Made by a program: the position numbers and the translations under genes | From: Pseudomonadota bacterium | GTDB lineage: Bacteria; Myxococcota; Myxococcia; Myxococcales; Myxococcaceae | Direction: 5' to 3' | DNA length: 64,000 bases | Assembly: GCA_023426545.1 (NCBI GenBank) | Contig: JAFAAN010000149.1 | Span: 62,001 to 126,000, forward strand | Shown here: positions 23,795-32,048 of the stretch, in pieces | Numbering within the stretch: the stretch's first letter is position 1 | Layout of the letters: each line of letters begins with the position of its first letter | The notes under the pieces: model-generated | Told to the model about the DNA's origin: nothing | The model's database searches: none | What the model saw: only the letters and a program-made list of their open reading frames with translations

Positions 23795-24654
23795 CCGCCC
23801 ACGCGAAACACATCGTCATCATCACCGGCATGTCCGGCTCCGGAAAGTCCACCGCCATCCGGGCGCTGGAGGATTCGGGCTTCTTCTGCATCGACAACCT
23901 GCCGGTGTTGCTGCTGCCCAAGCTCACGGAGCTGGCCGGTGGCGGCCACTATGAACGCATGGCGCTGGTGGTGGACGTCCGCGAGGGCGTCTTCCTCAAG
24001 GACGCGCCGCGCATCCTCGCCGAGGTCCGCCGCGCCGGGCACCAGGTGGAGGTGCTCTTCCTGGACGCCAGCGATGACAGCCTCATCCGCCGCTTCAGCG
24101 AGACGCGCCGCCGCCACCCGCTGGCGCCCAACGGCACCGTCGCCGAGGGCATCAAGGCGGAGCGCGAGGCGCTGCGAGACCTGCGCGAGCTGGCCGACCA
24201 GGTCATCGACTCGTCCACGCTCAACGTTCATGACCTGAAGCGCATGGTGCAGGCGCGCTTCAGCCCGGAGCCCGCCGCGGGCCCCAGCCTGTCCATCATG
24301 TCGTTTGGCTACCGCTACGGCGTGCCCTCCCAGGCGGACCTCGTCCTGGACGTGCGCTTCCTGCCCAACCCGTACTTCGTCCCCGACATGAAGGGGCTGA
24401 CGGGCAAGGTGCCGAAGGTGGCCGCCTACGTGCTGGACCGTGAGGAGACGCAGCAGTTCCTCGACAAGGTCGTGGACCTCTGCCGCTTCCTGTTCCCGCG
24501 CTACCAGAAGGAGGGGAAGGCGTACCTCACGGTGGCCCTGGGGTGCACCGGCGGCAAGCACCGCTCCGTGGCCATCGCCGCCGAGCTCACCCGGCGCCTG
24601 ACGGACGAGAACACCCGCGTCCAGCTCTGGGATAGGGATATGGAGAAGGAGTAG
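23791..24654 (+). CDS. rapZ: RapZ-family nucleotide-binding adaptor
   Basis: A 287-residue RapZ (YvcJ/YhbJ) family protein. The N-terminal P-loop domain has GMSGSGKST (13-21), and the C-terminal domain has 'SFGYRYGVPSQADLVLDVRFLPNPY' and 'GCTGGKHRSVAI'. In enterobacteria RapZ is the RNase E adaptor controlling glmS through small RNAs; in other phyla a nucleotide or UDP-GlcNAc sensing role has been suggested, and the RNA partners are not obvious here. Start GTG at 23791 overlaps the hprK stop. The pair is commonly found near PTS genes. Confidence 0.93.
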   Translation: MTAHAKHIVIITGMSGSGKSTAIRALEDSGFFCIDNLPVLLLPKLTELAGGGHYERMALVVDVREGVFLKDAPRILAEVRRAGHQVEVLFLDASDDSLIRRFSETRRRHPLAPNGTVAEGIKAEREALRDLRELADQVIDSSTLNVHDLKRMVQARFSPEPAAGPSLSIMSFGYRYGVPSQADLVLDVRFLPNPYFVPDMKGLTGKVPKVAAYVLDREETQQFLDKVVDLCRFLFPRYQKEGKAYLTVALGCTGGKHRSVAIAAELTRRLTDENTRVQLWDRDMEKE

Positions 24655-24746
24655 TACCGTCAAATTGCAATGCGGGTGCGTTGCGCTTTGCTCCGATTGA
24701 ATGCCAGACAGAAACTCTGTCAGGCTTTGAGGGGGTGGGCTGAATG

Positions 24747-24757
24747 CCCCCCCCCCC
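24747..24757 (+). repeat. Run of eleven C residues in a leader
   Basis: A homopolymer C tract 20 bases before the ATG of the lipoprotein gene at 24777. Such tracts can slip during replication and change promoter or ribosome-site spacing. It could also be a sequencing-length error. Confidence 0.7.
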
Positions 24758-24776
24758 TCATGATAGGAGACCCCGC

Positions 24777-25382
24777 ATGCGATTCCTCGATTCGGCTGTC
24801 TGGTTTTGTGCCGCTGCGTCCCTGGCCGCCTGTGGCGCCGCTGACGAGTCCCCGGAGCAAGCGGGGCTGGCGCAGCAGGAAGCCGCGCTGACCACCGGCA
24901 CCACGCAGGGCTGTACGTACTCCATCACCGCGGAGGACGTTCCCGGCACGGTGCCGCCGCAGTACCGCGTAATGGTGTCGCGCGCGGCTTCCGCCACGTG
25001 TCCCTGGGGGGCGGCGAGCGTGATGCTGAGCACGGGGTCTTATTCCTTTCCGGCGCGCGCGCTCCTGGCGAACAGCTACGGCCTGGCTGTGACATACACG
25101 GGCAAGTACTCGCCCAGCGGCAGCGCGCCCATCAGCTGCAGTGTGCAGCAGATCGACCCGGAGACCCTGGGCGTGGTGCGCAGAACGGGCGTCGGCGTGT
25201 GGCTGGGCAAGGGCAACATCTACAGCTGCAACCTGGACCAGACGGACGGCGGCGCGACGCTGGTGGTCTATGGAACGAAGAACGGCCCCATCTACGGCGA
25301 GACGGGCAGTGGCAACAACTACGTCCTCACCTACTACGACTTCTTCACCAGCGAGACGCCGCCCGCCGTCTATGCGTACTGA
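24777..25382 (+). CDS. Secreted lipoprotein of unknown function
   Basis: A 201-residue protein with signal peptide and lipobox SLAAC (Cys 19), followed by 'ESPEQAGLAQQEAALT', a pro-region style often seen in myxobacterial exported proteins. The rest is rich in Ser, Thr, Tyr and Gly with beta-type alternation and several Cys (GCTYSITAEDV, ATCPWGAAS, ISCSVQQID, YSCNLDQTDGG), so two disulfides are possible. No family recognised. ATG 24777 is preceded by TAGGAGA. It follows rapZ by 122 bases that are more AT-rich than the neighbourhood, so it probably has its own promoter. Confidence 0.75.
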   Translation: MRFLDSAVWFCAAASLAACGAADESPEQAGLAQQEAALTTGTTQGCTYSITAEDVPGTVPPQYRVMVSRAASATCPWGAASVMLSTGSYSFPARALLANSYGLAVTYTGKYSPSGSAPISCSVQQIDPETLGVVRRTGVGVWLGKGNIYSCNLDQTDGGATLVVYGTKNGPIYGETGSGNNYVLTYYDFFTSETPPAVYAY

Positions 25383-25649
25383 GTCATTGCGCGCTCGGTC
25401 GCGCGGGACCCGGGGGCATGGCGTCTGAGAGGATTCAGGCCGCCAGGTGGCAATGTGTTTGGGCGGATGGGGTGGGGCAGGGCCTTTGGATGTCATTCCC
25501 CAACGCCCGCCGCCTCTCGGTCCCACGCGAGACGCTTGTGGGGATGCACCGTTCCTCTCCACAGCCAGAAGTCTTCGTTCCCACGGCGCGGAAGCCAGGA
25601 CGCTTCGAGGGCGGCGTCGCGTCGCCCACGAGGGGCTGGCGTCAGCGGC

Positions 25650-26459
25650 TCAGCGCCGCTTCGTCCGGGACTTCCGGGCGGGGCCCTTCTTCCGGCGGGG
25701 CTTCCGCGGCGGCTCCGTCACCTCGGCGAAGCGCGCGCCGGTGATGCCGGCGTGCTCGAGCGCCTCCTTGATGCCCTCGGACACGATGAGGCTCACCGGC
25801 CAGCCCCAGGTCCGGAGCACCCGGGCGCCGTTCGTCTTCGCCGGGTCGATTCGCAGCCCGCGCACGCTGCGGTAGTGGCCCACGCGCTCGGGCGGGCTGT
25901 CGTCGGCCGTGTAGTGGATGACCTCGGCGCAGGCCCGCTCGTCGATGCACCGCACCAGCCGCGTGGCGACGAGGACGAAGTAGGGCTCGGTGCGGTCCTC
26001 CACCTCGACCGGCAGCAACTGCACGTCGTGCGGCGCCAGCTCCCGGAAGACGGAGGCCACGCGCGCGGAGATGACCGGGGTGAGCCCGGCGCCCGCCAGC
26101 GAGAAGTCGAGCGGCGGCCCTGGCGGCTTCACCGCGACGCGCAGCTTCCCCACCCCCTGGACGCGGGCTCCGGAGGTGAAGAGCCAGACGGAGTCCAGCT
26201 TCTGCCGGGCGTTCACCGCCACCGGGTCGCTCAGCTCGGGGCGCCCGGGAATGCGGAAGTCATCATGAAGGTCGAAGTAGCGCGCGGACCGGGCTGTGCG
26301 CGGTGAGGTCCTGCGCGGGGCCGGCTTCGCCCGGGGCTGCGCCTCCTCGGGGACACCGGAGAGGAGCATCTGCCGGGGGGCATCCGGGAGGGGGCCGGAG
26401 CCGCTTCTCGGGGAGCGTCGCGTCAGGACGCGGAGCGCCTCGGTGAGCCGCCTGAACAT
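25650..26459 (-). CDS. Imm11 (DUF1629) family protein, orphan immunity-like
   Basis: A 269-residue protein whose central part matches the look of Imm11/DUF1629 proteins, abundant in Myxococcus: 'YFDLHDDFRIPGRPELSDPV', 'LTPVISARVASVFRELAPHDVQLLPVEVE', 'RSVRGLRIDPAKTNGARVLRTWGWPVSLIVSEGIKEALEHAGITGARFAEV'. Imm11 proteins are predicted antitoxins of polymorphic toxins. Here no toxin gene is adjacent; the neighbours are a lipoprotein (convergent) and a metallophosphoesterase. The C terminus is a strongly basic tail (RKPRRKKGPARKSRTKRR) unlike a plain immunity domain. Family call is from memory of the motif pattern. Confidence 0.68.
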   Translation of the reverse strand: MFRRLTEALRVLTRRSPRSGSGPLPDAPRQMLLSGVPEEAQPRAKPAPRRTSPRTARSARYFDLHDDFRIPGRPELSDPVAVNARQKLDSVWLFTSGARVQGVGKLRVAVKPPGPPLDFSLAGAGLTPVISARVASVFRELAPHDVQLLPVEVEDRTEPYFVLVATRLVRCIDERACAEVIHYTADDSPPERVGHYRSVRGLRIDPAKTNGARVLRTWGWPVSLIVSEGIKEALEHAGITGARFAEVTEPPRKPRRKKGPARKSRTKRR

Positions 26460-26557
26460 CCGCCAATGTTATGTCCCCACCCCCGGGGAGGGGCGAAAAG
26501 AAGCTGCGGACCGGGTCCCCTGTCGCCTTTCCGGCCGCCCGGACGGCCGTCCCGGGG

Positions 26558-27265
26558 CTACCAGGAGCTGTGCAGCGAGTAGCTCCCCGCGCGCGTATCC
26601 AGGCTGATGAACGAGAACTGCCCCTCCGAGCACGTCCCGCTGTTGAGGAAGAGCTTGTTGCCGTGCTCCACGCGCAGGCCCAGGTGGGTGTGGCCGGTGA
26701 CGACGATGTCCGCGTCGTGGGCGTTGGCCCGCGCCACCGCCCAGCGCTGGAAGGTGCAGCGCTCCGGGTCCGGCAGGGCGTTGGTCATCTTCAGGTCCAG
26801 CGACTGGAACCAGCGGAACATCGCCCGCATCCGCATCCGCCGCAGCCACGCCCCGGCCCACACCGCCGCCTCGGAGAGCCGGCGCGCCTTGCGAATCATC
26901 CAGTCGTGATGGTGGCCGTGGGTGAACAACATCCGCACCCCATCCGCCTCCAGAATCAGTTGTTCGGGGGCGCCCAGCACGGTGCCGGCCACCAGGTCAT
27001 GGTTGCCGTGGATGTAGTGGTAGCGGGGCAGCTCGAAGCGCCGGACGATTTCGGGGTGCGCCGCGCGGGCCGCCACCAGCTCCGCCACCTTCCGTCCCGG
27101 CGTGCGGGGCGTGAGCGTCTCGAAGATGTCGCCCAGGAGCACGATGCGCTCGAAGTTTCCTTCGAGGAAGCGGAGGAAACGCAGGAAGCCGGAGTCGTCG
27201 TGCCCGAAGTGGTCGGCGGCATCCCGCCGCCCGAGATGGAGGTCCGAAATCACCGCGATCCGCAT
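26558..27265 (-). CDS. Metallophosphoesterase, UDP-diacylglucosamine hydrolase-like
   Basis: A 235-residue calcineurin-like phosphoesterase. Metal ligands are in order: DLHLG (near 8-12), GDIFE, GNHD, HGHHH and GHTHLG. The layout resembles LpxH/UDP-2,3-diacylglucosamine hydrolases of lipid A synthesis, but many uncharacterised relatives share it and no lpx gene is nearby. The ATG at 27263-27265 has GGGAG 5 bases upstream; a TTG four codons earlier is less likely. It is a single-gene unit as far as can be seen. Confidence 0.85.
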   Translation of the reverse strand: MRIAVISDLHLGRRDAADHFGHDDSGFLRFLRFLEGNFERIVLLGDIFETLTPRTPGRKVAELVAARAAHPEIVRRFELPRYHYIHGNHDLVAGTVLGAPEQLILEADGVRMLFTHGHHHDWMIRKARRLSEAAVWAGAWLRRMRMRAMFRWFQSLDLKMTNALPDPERCTFQRWAVARANAHDADIVVTGHTHLGLRVEHGNKLFLNSGTCSEGQFSFISLDTRAGSYSLHSSW

Positions 27266-27605
27266 GCGCTCTCCCAAAGGTCAGGGGGAAGGTAGGAAGG
27301 GCGTGCGGCGGATGAATGGTCGGCGCGCGAAGACTTCGCCGCATCCCGATGCCATTCCTGTGTCGTCACTGCGTGCCCCTCCCCGTGGCCCGGCATCGCT
27401 GTTGTCAGAGACGGGGCTTTGGCCACCCTGCGCATGGCGCCAGGATTCGTCCATGCGGCCCGTGTGCCGCATGTCGCCGCGCGGATGAATGCCGATTCGT
27501 TACTGGACATCTCGCGCTCCGCGCGACGGGAATCGCGCGAAGCCCCAAGGTGATGGCCGCCGGTGCTGGCCGCGCCGCTGCGCCACTCCGGACCCGGGTT
27601 CCCTA
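27266..27605. other. Intergenic region, no supported gene
   Basis: About 340 bases upstream of the metallophosphoesterase. A 63-codon open frame on the minus strand (27281-27472) lacks a convincing ribosome site and family signature. The region must hold the metallophosphoesterase promoter; none is clear. Confidence 0.45.
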
Positions 27606-28199
27606 TCAGGGCGAGACCGTGACCTGCACTGCCGGACACTGCACCTCCACTTCGCGGAACCCACCGAAGGACGCGGGGACTGTCTGGCCCTCCCGCGCGA
27701 CGTCCTTCAGAACGCCACGGAACGCGATGCGATACGTCCCTGGCGCCCGCATGTCGTAGTCGCGCGCGACATTCACCTTGCCCTCCACCGATGCACCGGG
27801 CGCGAGCGTGACGTAGTCGTCCGCCGTGGGTGGCCCGCGCTTCACCATGGGGCCGCGGTAGTCGAGCGGCGTCCCATCTCGCGAGAAGTCGAAGATGTTG
27901 TTGCGTACGCCCTCCAGCGGCGTGTGCCAGTCGAGCACGCGCAGGGGCTGCGCCGAGGGGTTGCTCAACTGGAACACGAGCTCCACCGGCGAGCCAGGGC
28001 TCACCTGGGCCGGACCGCTCAGCGTGCACGTGAGGGACGTTGTCATGTCTGGGGTCTCTTGCTGCGTTTCAGGGAGGGCGGGCGCCGCTTGCTCCTGGGG
28101 AGGCGGCGGAGGTGCTTCTGGCCGCAACGTGCAGGCGCCGCCCAGCATTCCGAGGCAGAACATCGCCACGCCTGGCCACCGACCATGTGAGAAGACCAT
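27606..28199 (-). CDS. Lipoprotein resembling the N-terminal domain of M35 peptidyl-Lys metalloendopeptidases
   Basis: A 197-residue lipoprotein (lipobox LGGAC, Cys 23), a Pro/Gln-rich linker, then one beta-sandwich domain. The stretch 'VELVFQLSNPSAQPLRVLDWHTPLEG' and 'IFDFSRDGTPLDYRGPMVKRGPPTADDYVTLAPGASVEGKVN' closely resembles, from memory, the N-terminal non-catalytic domain of M35 (aspzincin) peptidases. No HExxH zinc motif or second domain is present and the gene ends normally. It could be a stand-alone binding protein or an inhibitor of such proteases. AAGGGAG lies just upstream of the ATG at 28199. Confidence 0.72.
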   Translation of the reverse strand: MVFSHGRWPGVAMFCLGMLGGACTLRPEAPPPPPQEQAAPALPETQQETPDMTTSLTCTLSGPAQVSPGSPVELVFQLSNPSAQPLRVLDWHTPLEGVRNNIFDFSRDGTPLDYRGPMVKRGPPTADDYVTLAPGASVEGKVNVARDYDMRAPGTYRIAFRGVLKDVAREGQTVPASFGGFREVEVQCPAVQVTVSP

Positions 28200-28356
28200 G
28201 GGCTCCCTTCCTGGAGTCGGACGCGGGCGAGAGGCCCGCTGTCCTGGTCTGCCCCATGCTAACGCGCACGCCCCGGGCGCACCGTGGAGGCTTCCGCGGC
28301 GCGCCCGTGGCGCTCCCGGGAGCGCATTTCCTGCGCGGTGGCGGTGGCCGCGTGAA

Positions 28357-28473
28357 TCACACCGGGTGGACGTAGGTGATGAGCAGCAACACCACGCCCA
28401 CCACCTTCAGGGCCATCAATGGCCCCAGGTGGAGGGCCACTTCGTCGAACAGGTTTTCGTCAGGGAACCGCAT
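28357..28473 (-). CDS. Small membrane protein, 38 residues
   Basis: An open frame with ATG at 28471-28473, GGAG about 7 bases upstream, encoding MRFPDENLFDEVALHLGP then a hydrophobic helix LMALKVVGVVLLLITYVHPV. One membrane span at the C terminus and an acidic N-terminal amphipathic part are visible. It is the third position base use and ribosome site that make it likely. It lies about 100 bases downstream of the peroxiredoxin gene on the same strand. Function unknown. Confidence 0.5.
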   Translation of the reverse strand: MRFPDENLFDEVALHLGPLMALKVVGVVLLLITYVHPV

Positions 28474-28572
28474 GACGTCGCTCCTTCCGCCTCGCGTGCA
28501 TCGCGAGATGGAAGAAGGCACAGCAAGGCGCGGGCCAGTAGGGCGAGGGGCCCGCCTGATTGCACGTCGCGG

Positions 28573-29076
28573 CTACGTCGCGGCGGAGGCCGGGGAGGCG
28601 CCATCCCGTGCCAGCGCGCGCACCAGCTCGAGCGCGCGCCGCACGTGCTCGCCGACGCGAATCTGCGACTCGAAGCTGTCGCGGATGATGCCCGAGCGGT
28701 CCACCACGAAGGTGACGCGGCCGGGCAGCAGGCCAAGGAAGGACGAGGACACGCCGAACGCCTCGCGCGCCTGGCCGCTCGGGTCGCTGAGCAGCTTGAA
28801 CGGCAGCCGGTGCCTGGCCGCGAAGCCGGCGTGGGACTCCGCGGAGTCGGCGCTGATGCCCACCACCTCCGCTCCTGCGGCGACGAAGTCCTCGTACTGG
28901 TCCCTCAGGCTGCACGCCTGCGCGGTGCAGCCCGGCGAGTCGTCCCTCGGGTAGAAGTAGACGACGAGCACCTTCTCGCCCGCCAGCTCGCGCAGCCGCA
29001 CTGGCTGCCCTTCAGTGCCCATGAGGGTGATGTCCGGTAGTGCATCGCCTTGCTTCAGCTGCTTCGTCTTGGCCAT
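28573..29076 (-). CDS. Peroxiredoxin, BCP/PrxQ type
   Basis: A 167-residue thiol peroxidase that reduces peroxides with a Cys. The active-site stretch is 'YFYPRDDSPGCTAQACSLRD': peroxidatic Cys in PGCT and a second Cys five residues later, the atypical 2-Cys arrangement of PrxQ/BCP proteins. 'VVGISADSAESHAGFAARHRLPFKLLSD' and 'RVTFVVDRSGIIR' are also typical. ATG at 29074-29076 is preceded by GAGGA. An N-terminally longer frame has no family match. Confidence 0.92.
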   Translation of the reverse strand: MAKTKQLKQGDALPDITLMGTEGQPVRLRELAGEKVLVVYFYPRDDSPGCTAQACSLRDQYEDFVAAGAEVVGISADSAESHAGFAARHRLPFKLLSDPSGQAREAFGVSSSFLGLLPGRVTFVVDRSGIIRDSFESQIRVGEHVRRALELVRALARDGASPASAAT

Positions 29077-29604
29077 GACGTCCTCGCGTCGCCCCGGAGT
29101 CTGGCCGGTGCGTTCAACGCGGGGCACATCCCATCCGGCCCGCCGCGTTCCCACAAGTCATCCGTGCGCCAGCGCCGCACCTGTTGCCTTCGAGCGAACG
29201 AAGACGGCCCCCGCCGCGTCCTGGCGAGGCGTCAGTGTCGACCCGGGGACGCCCGCCTGCCCTGCGGCCGGCCCACCTGCCAGGACACATGTCCCGAGTG
29301 TGAATCGCGCGTCTGTTCCGGGTGATACGGCGCCTAATATTTGATGCCTTCCACGTCGCATCACCGGCGCGCGAACCGCATCTCATAGAGTGTGGGGGAA
29401 GCAGTGTCGCTCCCCCGTCCGGCAGGCGACAGCCCTGGGCGCGGCCGGACCCGAAATTTCGGGCACCACCGCTGTGGTCGCCTTAGCTTTCGAGGCGGAG
29501 AGAGGCGGCTTGGGTCAGAGGTCAGGGCGTAAACTTTCGCCGGAGTTGCGCCGCGCGGCGTTCAGGCGTAGGACGCAGCTTCGGGGGGTTGGTCAGGAGC
29601 GGAC
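29077..29604. other. Intergenic region upstream of PTS operon
   Basis: About 530 bases between the divergent peroxiredoxin and PTS genes. No supported gene. It includes a slightly AT-rich patch near 29330-29345 and the hairpin at 29394-29416. The promoter of the PTS operon must lie here; I looked for a sigma-54 type TGGCAC/TTGC pair and found none. Confidence 0.5.
29394..29416. repeat. Hairpin in PTS operon leader
   Basis: GGGGGAAGC, 6-base loop, GCTCCCCC: an 8-bp stem with one bulged A. It is about 190 bases upstream of the first PTS gene and could be a protein site or attenuator element. Confidence 0.35.
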
Positions 29605-30027
29605 ATGGTCGGCCTCGTCGTCGCAGCGCACGGACGTCTGGCGGAGGAGCTGGTCTCCACCGCCGAGCAGATCGTGGGAGAGCTTCCCGCGGTGGCAACT
29701 TGCAACATCGAGCCCGGGACTTCCGTCGAGGACCTCCGGGCGCAGATGAAGCAGGCGATTGCCCGAGTGGATGCGGGCTCCGGTGTCATCATCCTGGCCG
29801 ACCTCTTCGGAGGTACGCCCTGTAAGGAATCGCTGATGATGTGTCAGCGAATGAATGTGGAGGTCCTTGCCGGCGTCAACCTGCCCATGCTGCTGAAGGC
29901 GAACTCGCTCCGTTCGGAGCAGCTGTCGCTACCGGAGATGGCCAACCAGCTGGCTTCCCATGGCCAGCGCAACATCACCTGCGCATCCGCCCTGCTTCGC
30001 GAGGCCCAGCAGCAGCCGCGAACTTGA
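29605..30027 (+). CDS. PTS mannose-family EIIA component
   Basis: A 140-residue EIIA-Man type phosphocarrier. The N-terminal 'MVGLVVAAHGRLAEELV' places the phospho-acceptor at His9, and 'VIILADLFGGTPCKESLMM' is the family's second hallmark. It takes phosphate from HPr and passes it to EIIB. It is encoded as a separate protein, first in an operon that runs IIA-IIB-IIC-IID-HPr-EI. CAGGAG precedes the ATG. Confidence 0.93.
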   Translation: MVGLVVAAHGRLAEELVSTAEQIVGELPAVATCNIEPGTSVEDLRAQMKQAIARVDAGSGVIILADLFGGTPCKESLMMCQRMNVEVLAGVNLPMLLKANSLRSEQLSLPEMANQLASHGQRNITCASALLREAQQQPRT

Positions 30028-30060
30028 CGGACCCGCGCGGGTCGGCGATTCGAGACTGCC

Positions 30061-30546
30061 GTGATCACCCTGGTCCGCGTCGACAACCGCCTCATCCATG
30101 GTCAGGTCGTCGAGGCCTGGCTCCCGTTCCTCAAGGTCTCCCGGGTGGTCGTTGCGGATGACGAGGCGGCCTCGAGCCCCCTCATCCGGGCGGCCATGGC
30201 GCTGGCCGTCCAGAGCGCCATCGAGGTGCAGATCCTGCCCTTGTCTCAGGTGGACTTCGCCGCCCTCTCCAAGGACGGCGTGCGCACGCTGGTGCTGCTG
30301 CGGGACGTGGCCTCGGTGCCCTTCGCGCACGCGCACGGGCTGGTCATGGATGAGCTGAACCTGGGCAACGTGCACTTCGGCACCGGCCGCAGGCAGGTCT
30401 CTCCGTCCGTCTTCCTGGCGGAGGCGGAGCTGAAGACGCTCCAGCAGCTCGCCGAGCAGGGCGTGCGCGTGGCGGCCCGCGCGGTGCCCGCCGAGAAGCC
30501 GGTGGAGCTGACGGACCTCCGCGAGCGGTGGGCGAAGGCCGGGTGA
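30061..30546 (+). CDS. PTS mannose-family EIIB component
   Basis: A 161-residue EIIB protein of the mannose/sorbose family. The N-terminal 'MITLVRVDNRLIHGQVVEAWLP' contains the conserved phospho-acceptor His13 (LIHGQV). The GTG start lies 34 bases after the IIA stop. It should transfer phosphate to the sugar moved by IIC/IID. C-terminal region has the normal length for the family. Confidence 0.92.
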   Translation: MITLVRVDNRLIHGQVVEAWLPFLKVSRVVVADDEAASSPLIRAAMALAVQSAIEVQILPLSQVDFAALSKDGVRTLVLLRDVASVPFAHAHGLVMDELNLGNVHFGTGRRQVSPSVFLAEAELKTLQQLAEQGVRVAARAVPAEKPVELTDLRERWAKAG

Positions 30547-30550
30547 GCGC

Positions 30551-31267
30551 GTGAGCGTCGTCTGGACCCAGGTGGCGCTCGCGGGGCTCTGGGGCGGACT
30601 GGTGGCGCTGGAACGGAAGGCGTTCCTCCAGGCCATGATGTCCCGGCCCCTGGTCGCCGCCACCCTCATGGGCGCGCTCCTGGACGACGTCGCGTCGGGG
30701 CTCGCCATCGGCATGTTGCTGGAGCTGTTCTTCCTGGGCACCGCCAACCTGGGCGCGGCCCTGCCGGAGAACGATACCCTGGCGGCCACGGGAACCAGCG
30801 CCGCCGCGGCCACGCTCTCCGCCGCCACGGGCGCGGGCTCCACGCCGGCCATCTGGTCGCTCGCCGTGCTGCTCTTCATCGGCCTGGGGCGCGTGGGCCG
30901 CAGGGGGGACCGGCTGCTGGAGGGATACACGGCCCGGCTGGCCCGGGTGGCCCTGGCCTCCGCGGAGGCGGGGAACCTCGCGCGCGCGATGCGGCAGAAC
31001 CTGTGGGGCATGTGGCCCCACTTCGGCGTGTACGGGGCGCTCACCGCCCTGTGCGCGTTCCTGGGCTTCTGCATCGAGCCGCTGCTCCAGGTGCTGCCGC
31101 CCATGGTGGTGCGCGGGCTGGCCTGGGCCTGGCCCGCCATGGCGTCCGTGGCGGCGGCCATCGCCGCGCAGGGCAGCCACGCCCGGCGCGCGCCGCTCTA
31201 TGCGGGGCTGGGGGCGGCGGTGGTGACGGCGTCCGTCGTCTGTGTGCTCCTCCTGGAGGACCGATGA
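30551..31267 (+). CDS. PTS mannose-family EIIC permease
   Basis: A 238-residue membrane protein with several hydrophobic segments, matching the EIIC of the mannose family: 'ALAGLWGGLVALERKAFLQAMMSRPLVAATLMGALLDDVASGLAIGMLLELFFLG' near the N terminus is the typical signature. It starts 4 bases after the IIB stop and its TGA overlaps the ATG of IID. The sugar is unknown; no sugar catabolic gene lies in the operon. Confidence 0.9.
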   Translation: MSVVWTQVALAGLWGGLVALERKAFLQAMMSRPLVAATLMGALLDDVASGLAIGMLLELFFLGTANLGAALPENDTLAATGTSAAAATLSAATGAGSTPAIWSLAVLLFIGLGRVGRRGDRLLEGYTARLARVALASAEAGNLARAMRQNLWGMWPHFGVYGALTALCAFLGFCIEPLLQVLPPMVVRGLAWAWPAMASVAAAIAAQGSHARRAPLYAGLGAAVVTASVVCVLLLEDR

Positions 31268-32031
31268 GCATGACCCCGACCGCGTTACGCTTCGGGGTGT
31301 TGCTGCGCGTCTTCCTGCGCTCTCTCTTCCTTCAGGCCTCGTGGAACCCCAAGGGCATGCAGAACCTGGGGTTGGCCTACGCCGTCTACCCCGCGCTGGA
31401 GGCGCTGTACCCGCGGGGGCCCGCGCGCGAGGCGGCGGTGCGCCGGCACCTCGTCTTCTTCAATACGCACCCCTACGTGGCGGCGGCCATCGTCGGGGGG
31501 GTCCTCAACCATGAGCAGCGCATCGCCCGGGGCGAGGAGACGCCGGACAAGGTGGTGGCCTTCAAGGCCGCGCTGATGGGGCCGCTGGCGGCGCTGGGAG
31601 ACGGCTTCTTCTGGCTGTCCCTCAAGCCCGCGACCGGGGCGGTGAGCGCCGCGCTGGTGCCGCTGCTGGGCGTGTGGGCGGTGCCGCTGTTCCTGGTGCT
31701 CTACAACCTGGTGCACGTGCTGTTGCGGGTGCGCCTGTACTGGCTGGGGCTGACGCTGGGGGACAGGCTGGTGGAAGCCGTGGCTCGCGCGAATCTTCCG
31801 GCGAGGGGCGCGAAACTGCGGGCCGTGGCGGCGACGAGCGCGGGTGGGGTGGCCGCCTGGCTGGCCGTCTCCTTTGGCGCCAACGCGGGCGGCCTGTACG
31901 CGCCCCTGCTGGCGGCTGGGTGCCTGGCCCTGGGGGTGGCGTCCTATGCGCTGGTCAGTCGTCGGGTGCCGAACTACGTGGTGCTCTATGTCGCGGCGGG
32001 CCTGGCCTGCGTGGCGGGAGCATTTCTCTAA
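31264..32031 (+). CDS. PTS mannose-family EIID permease
   Basis: A 255-residue EIID component. Hallmarks are 'LQASWNPKGMQNLGLAYAVYPALEALYP', 'RHLVFFNTHPYVAAAIVGGVLNHE' and 'KAALMGPLAALGDGFFWLSLKP', with C-terminal membrane segments. It is unique to the mannose PTS family, so its presence fixes the family for all four components. ATG 31264 overlaps the IIC stop. Confidence 0.93.
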   Translation: MSMTPTALRFGVLLRVFLRSLFLQASWNPKGMQNLGLAYAVYPALEALYPRGPAREAAVRRHLVFFNTHPYVAAAIVGGVLNHEQRIARGEETPDKVVAFKAALMGPLAALGDGFFWLSLKPATGAVSAALVPLLGVWAVPLFLVLYNLVHVLLRVRLYWLGLTLGDRLVEAVARANLPARGAKLRAVAATSAGGVAAWLAVSFGANAGGLYAPLLAAGCLALGVASYALVSRRVPNYVVLYVAAGLACVAGAFL

Positions 32032-32048
32032 GGAGAGTGGGAGACGCG

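Noticed and set aside
27281..27472. 63-codon minus-strand open frame
   Set aside because: No convincing ribosome site, codon pattern or recognisable feature.
29077..29604. Sigma-54 promoter upstream of the PTS operon
   Set aside because: PTS operons of this family are often sigma-54 dependent, but no TGGCAC-N5-TTGC pair was found here by eye.
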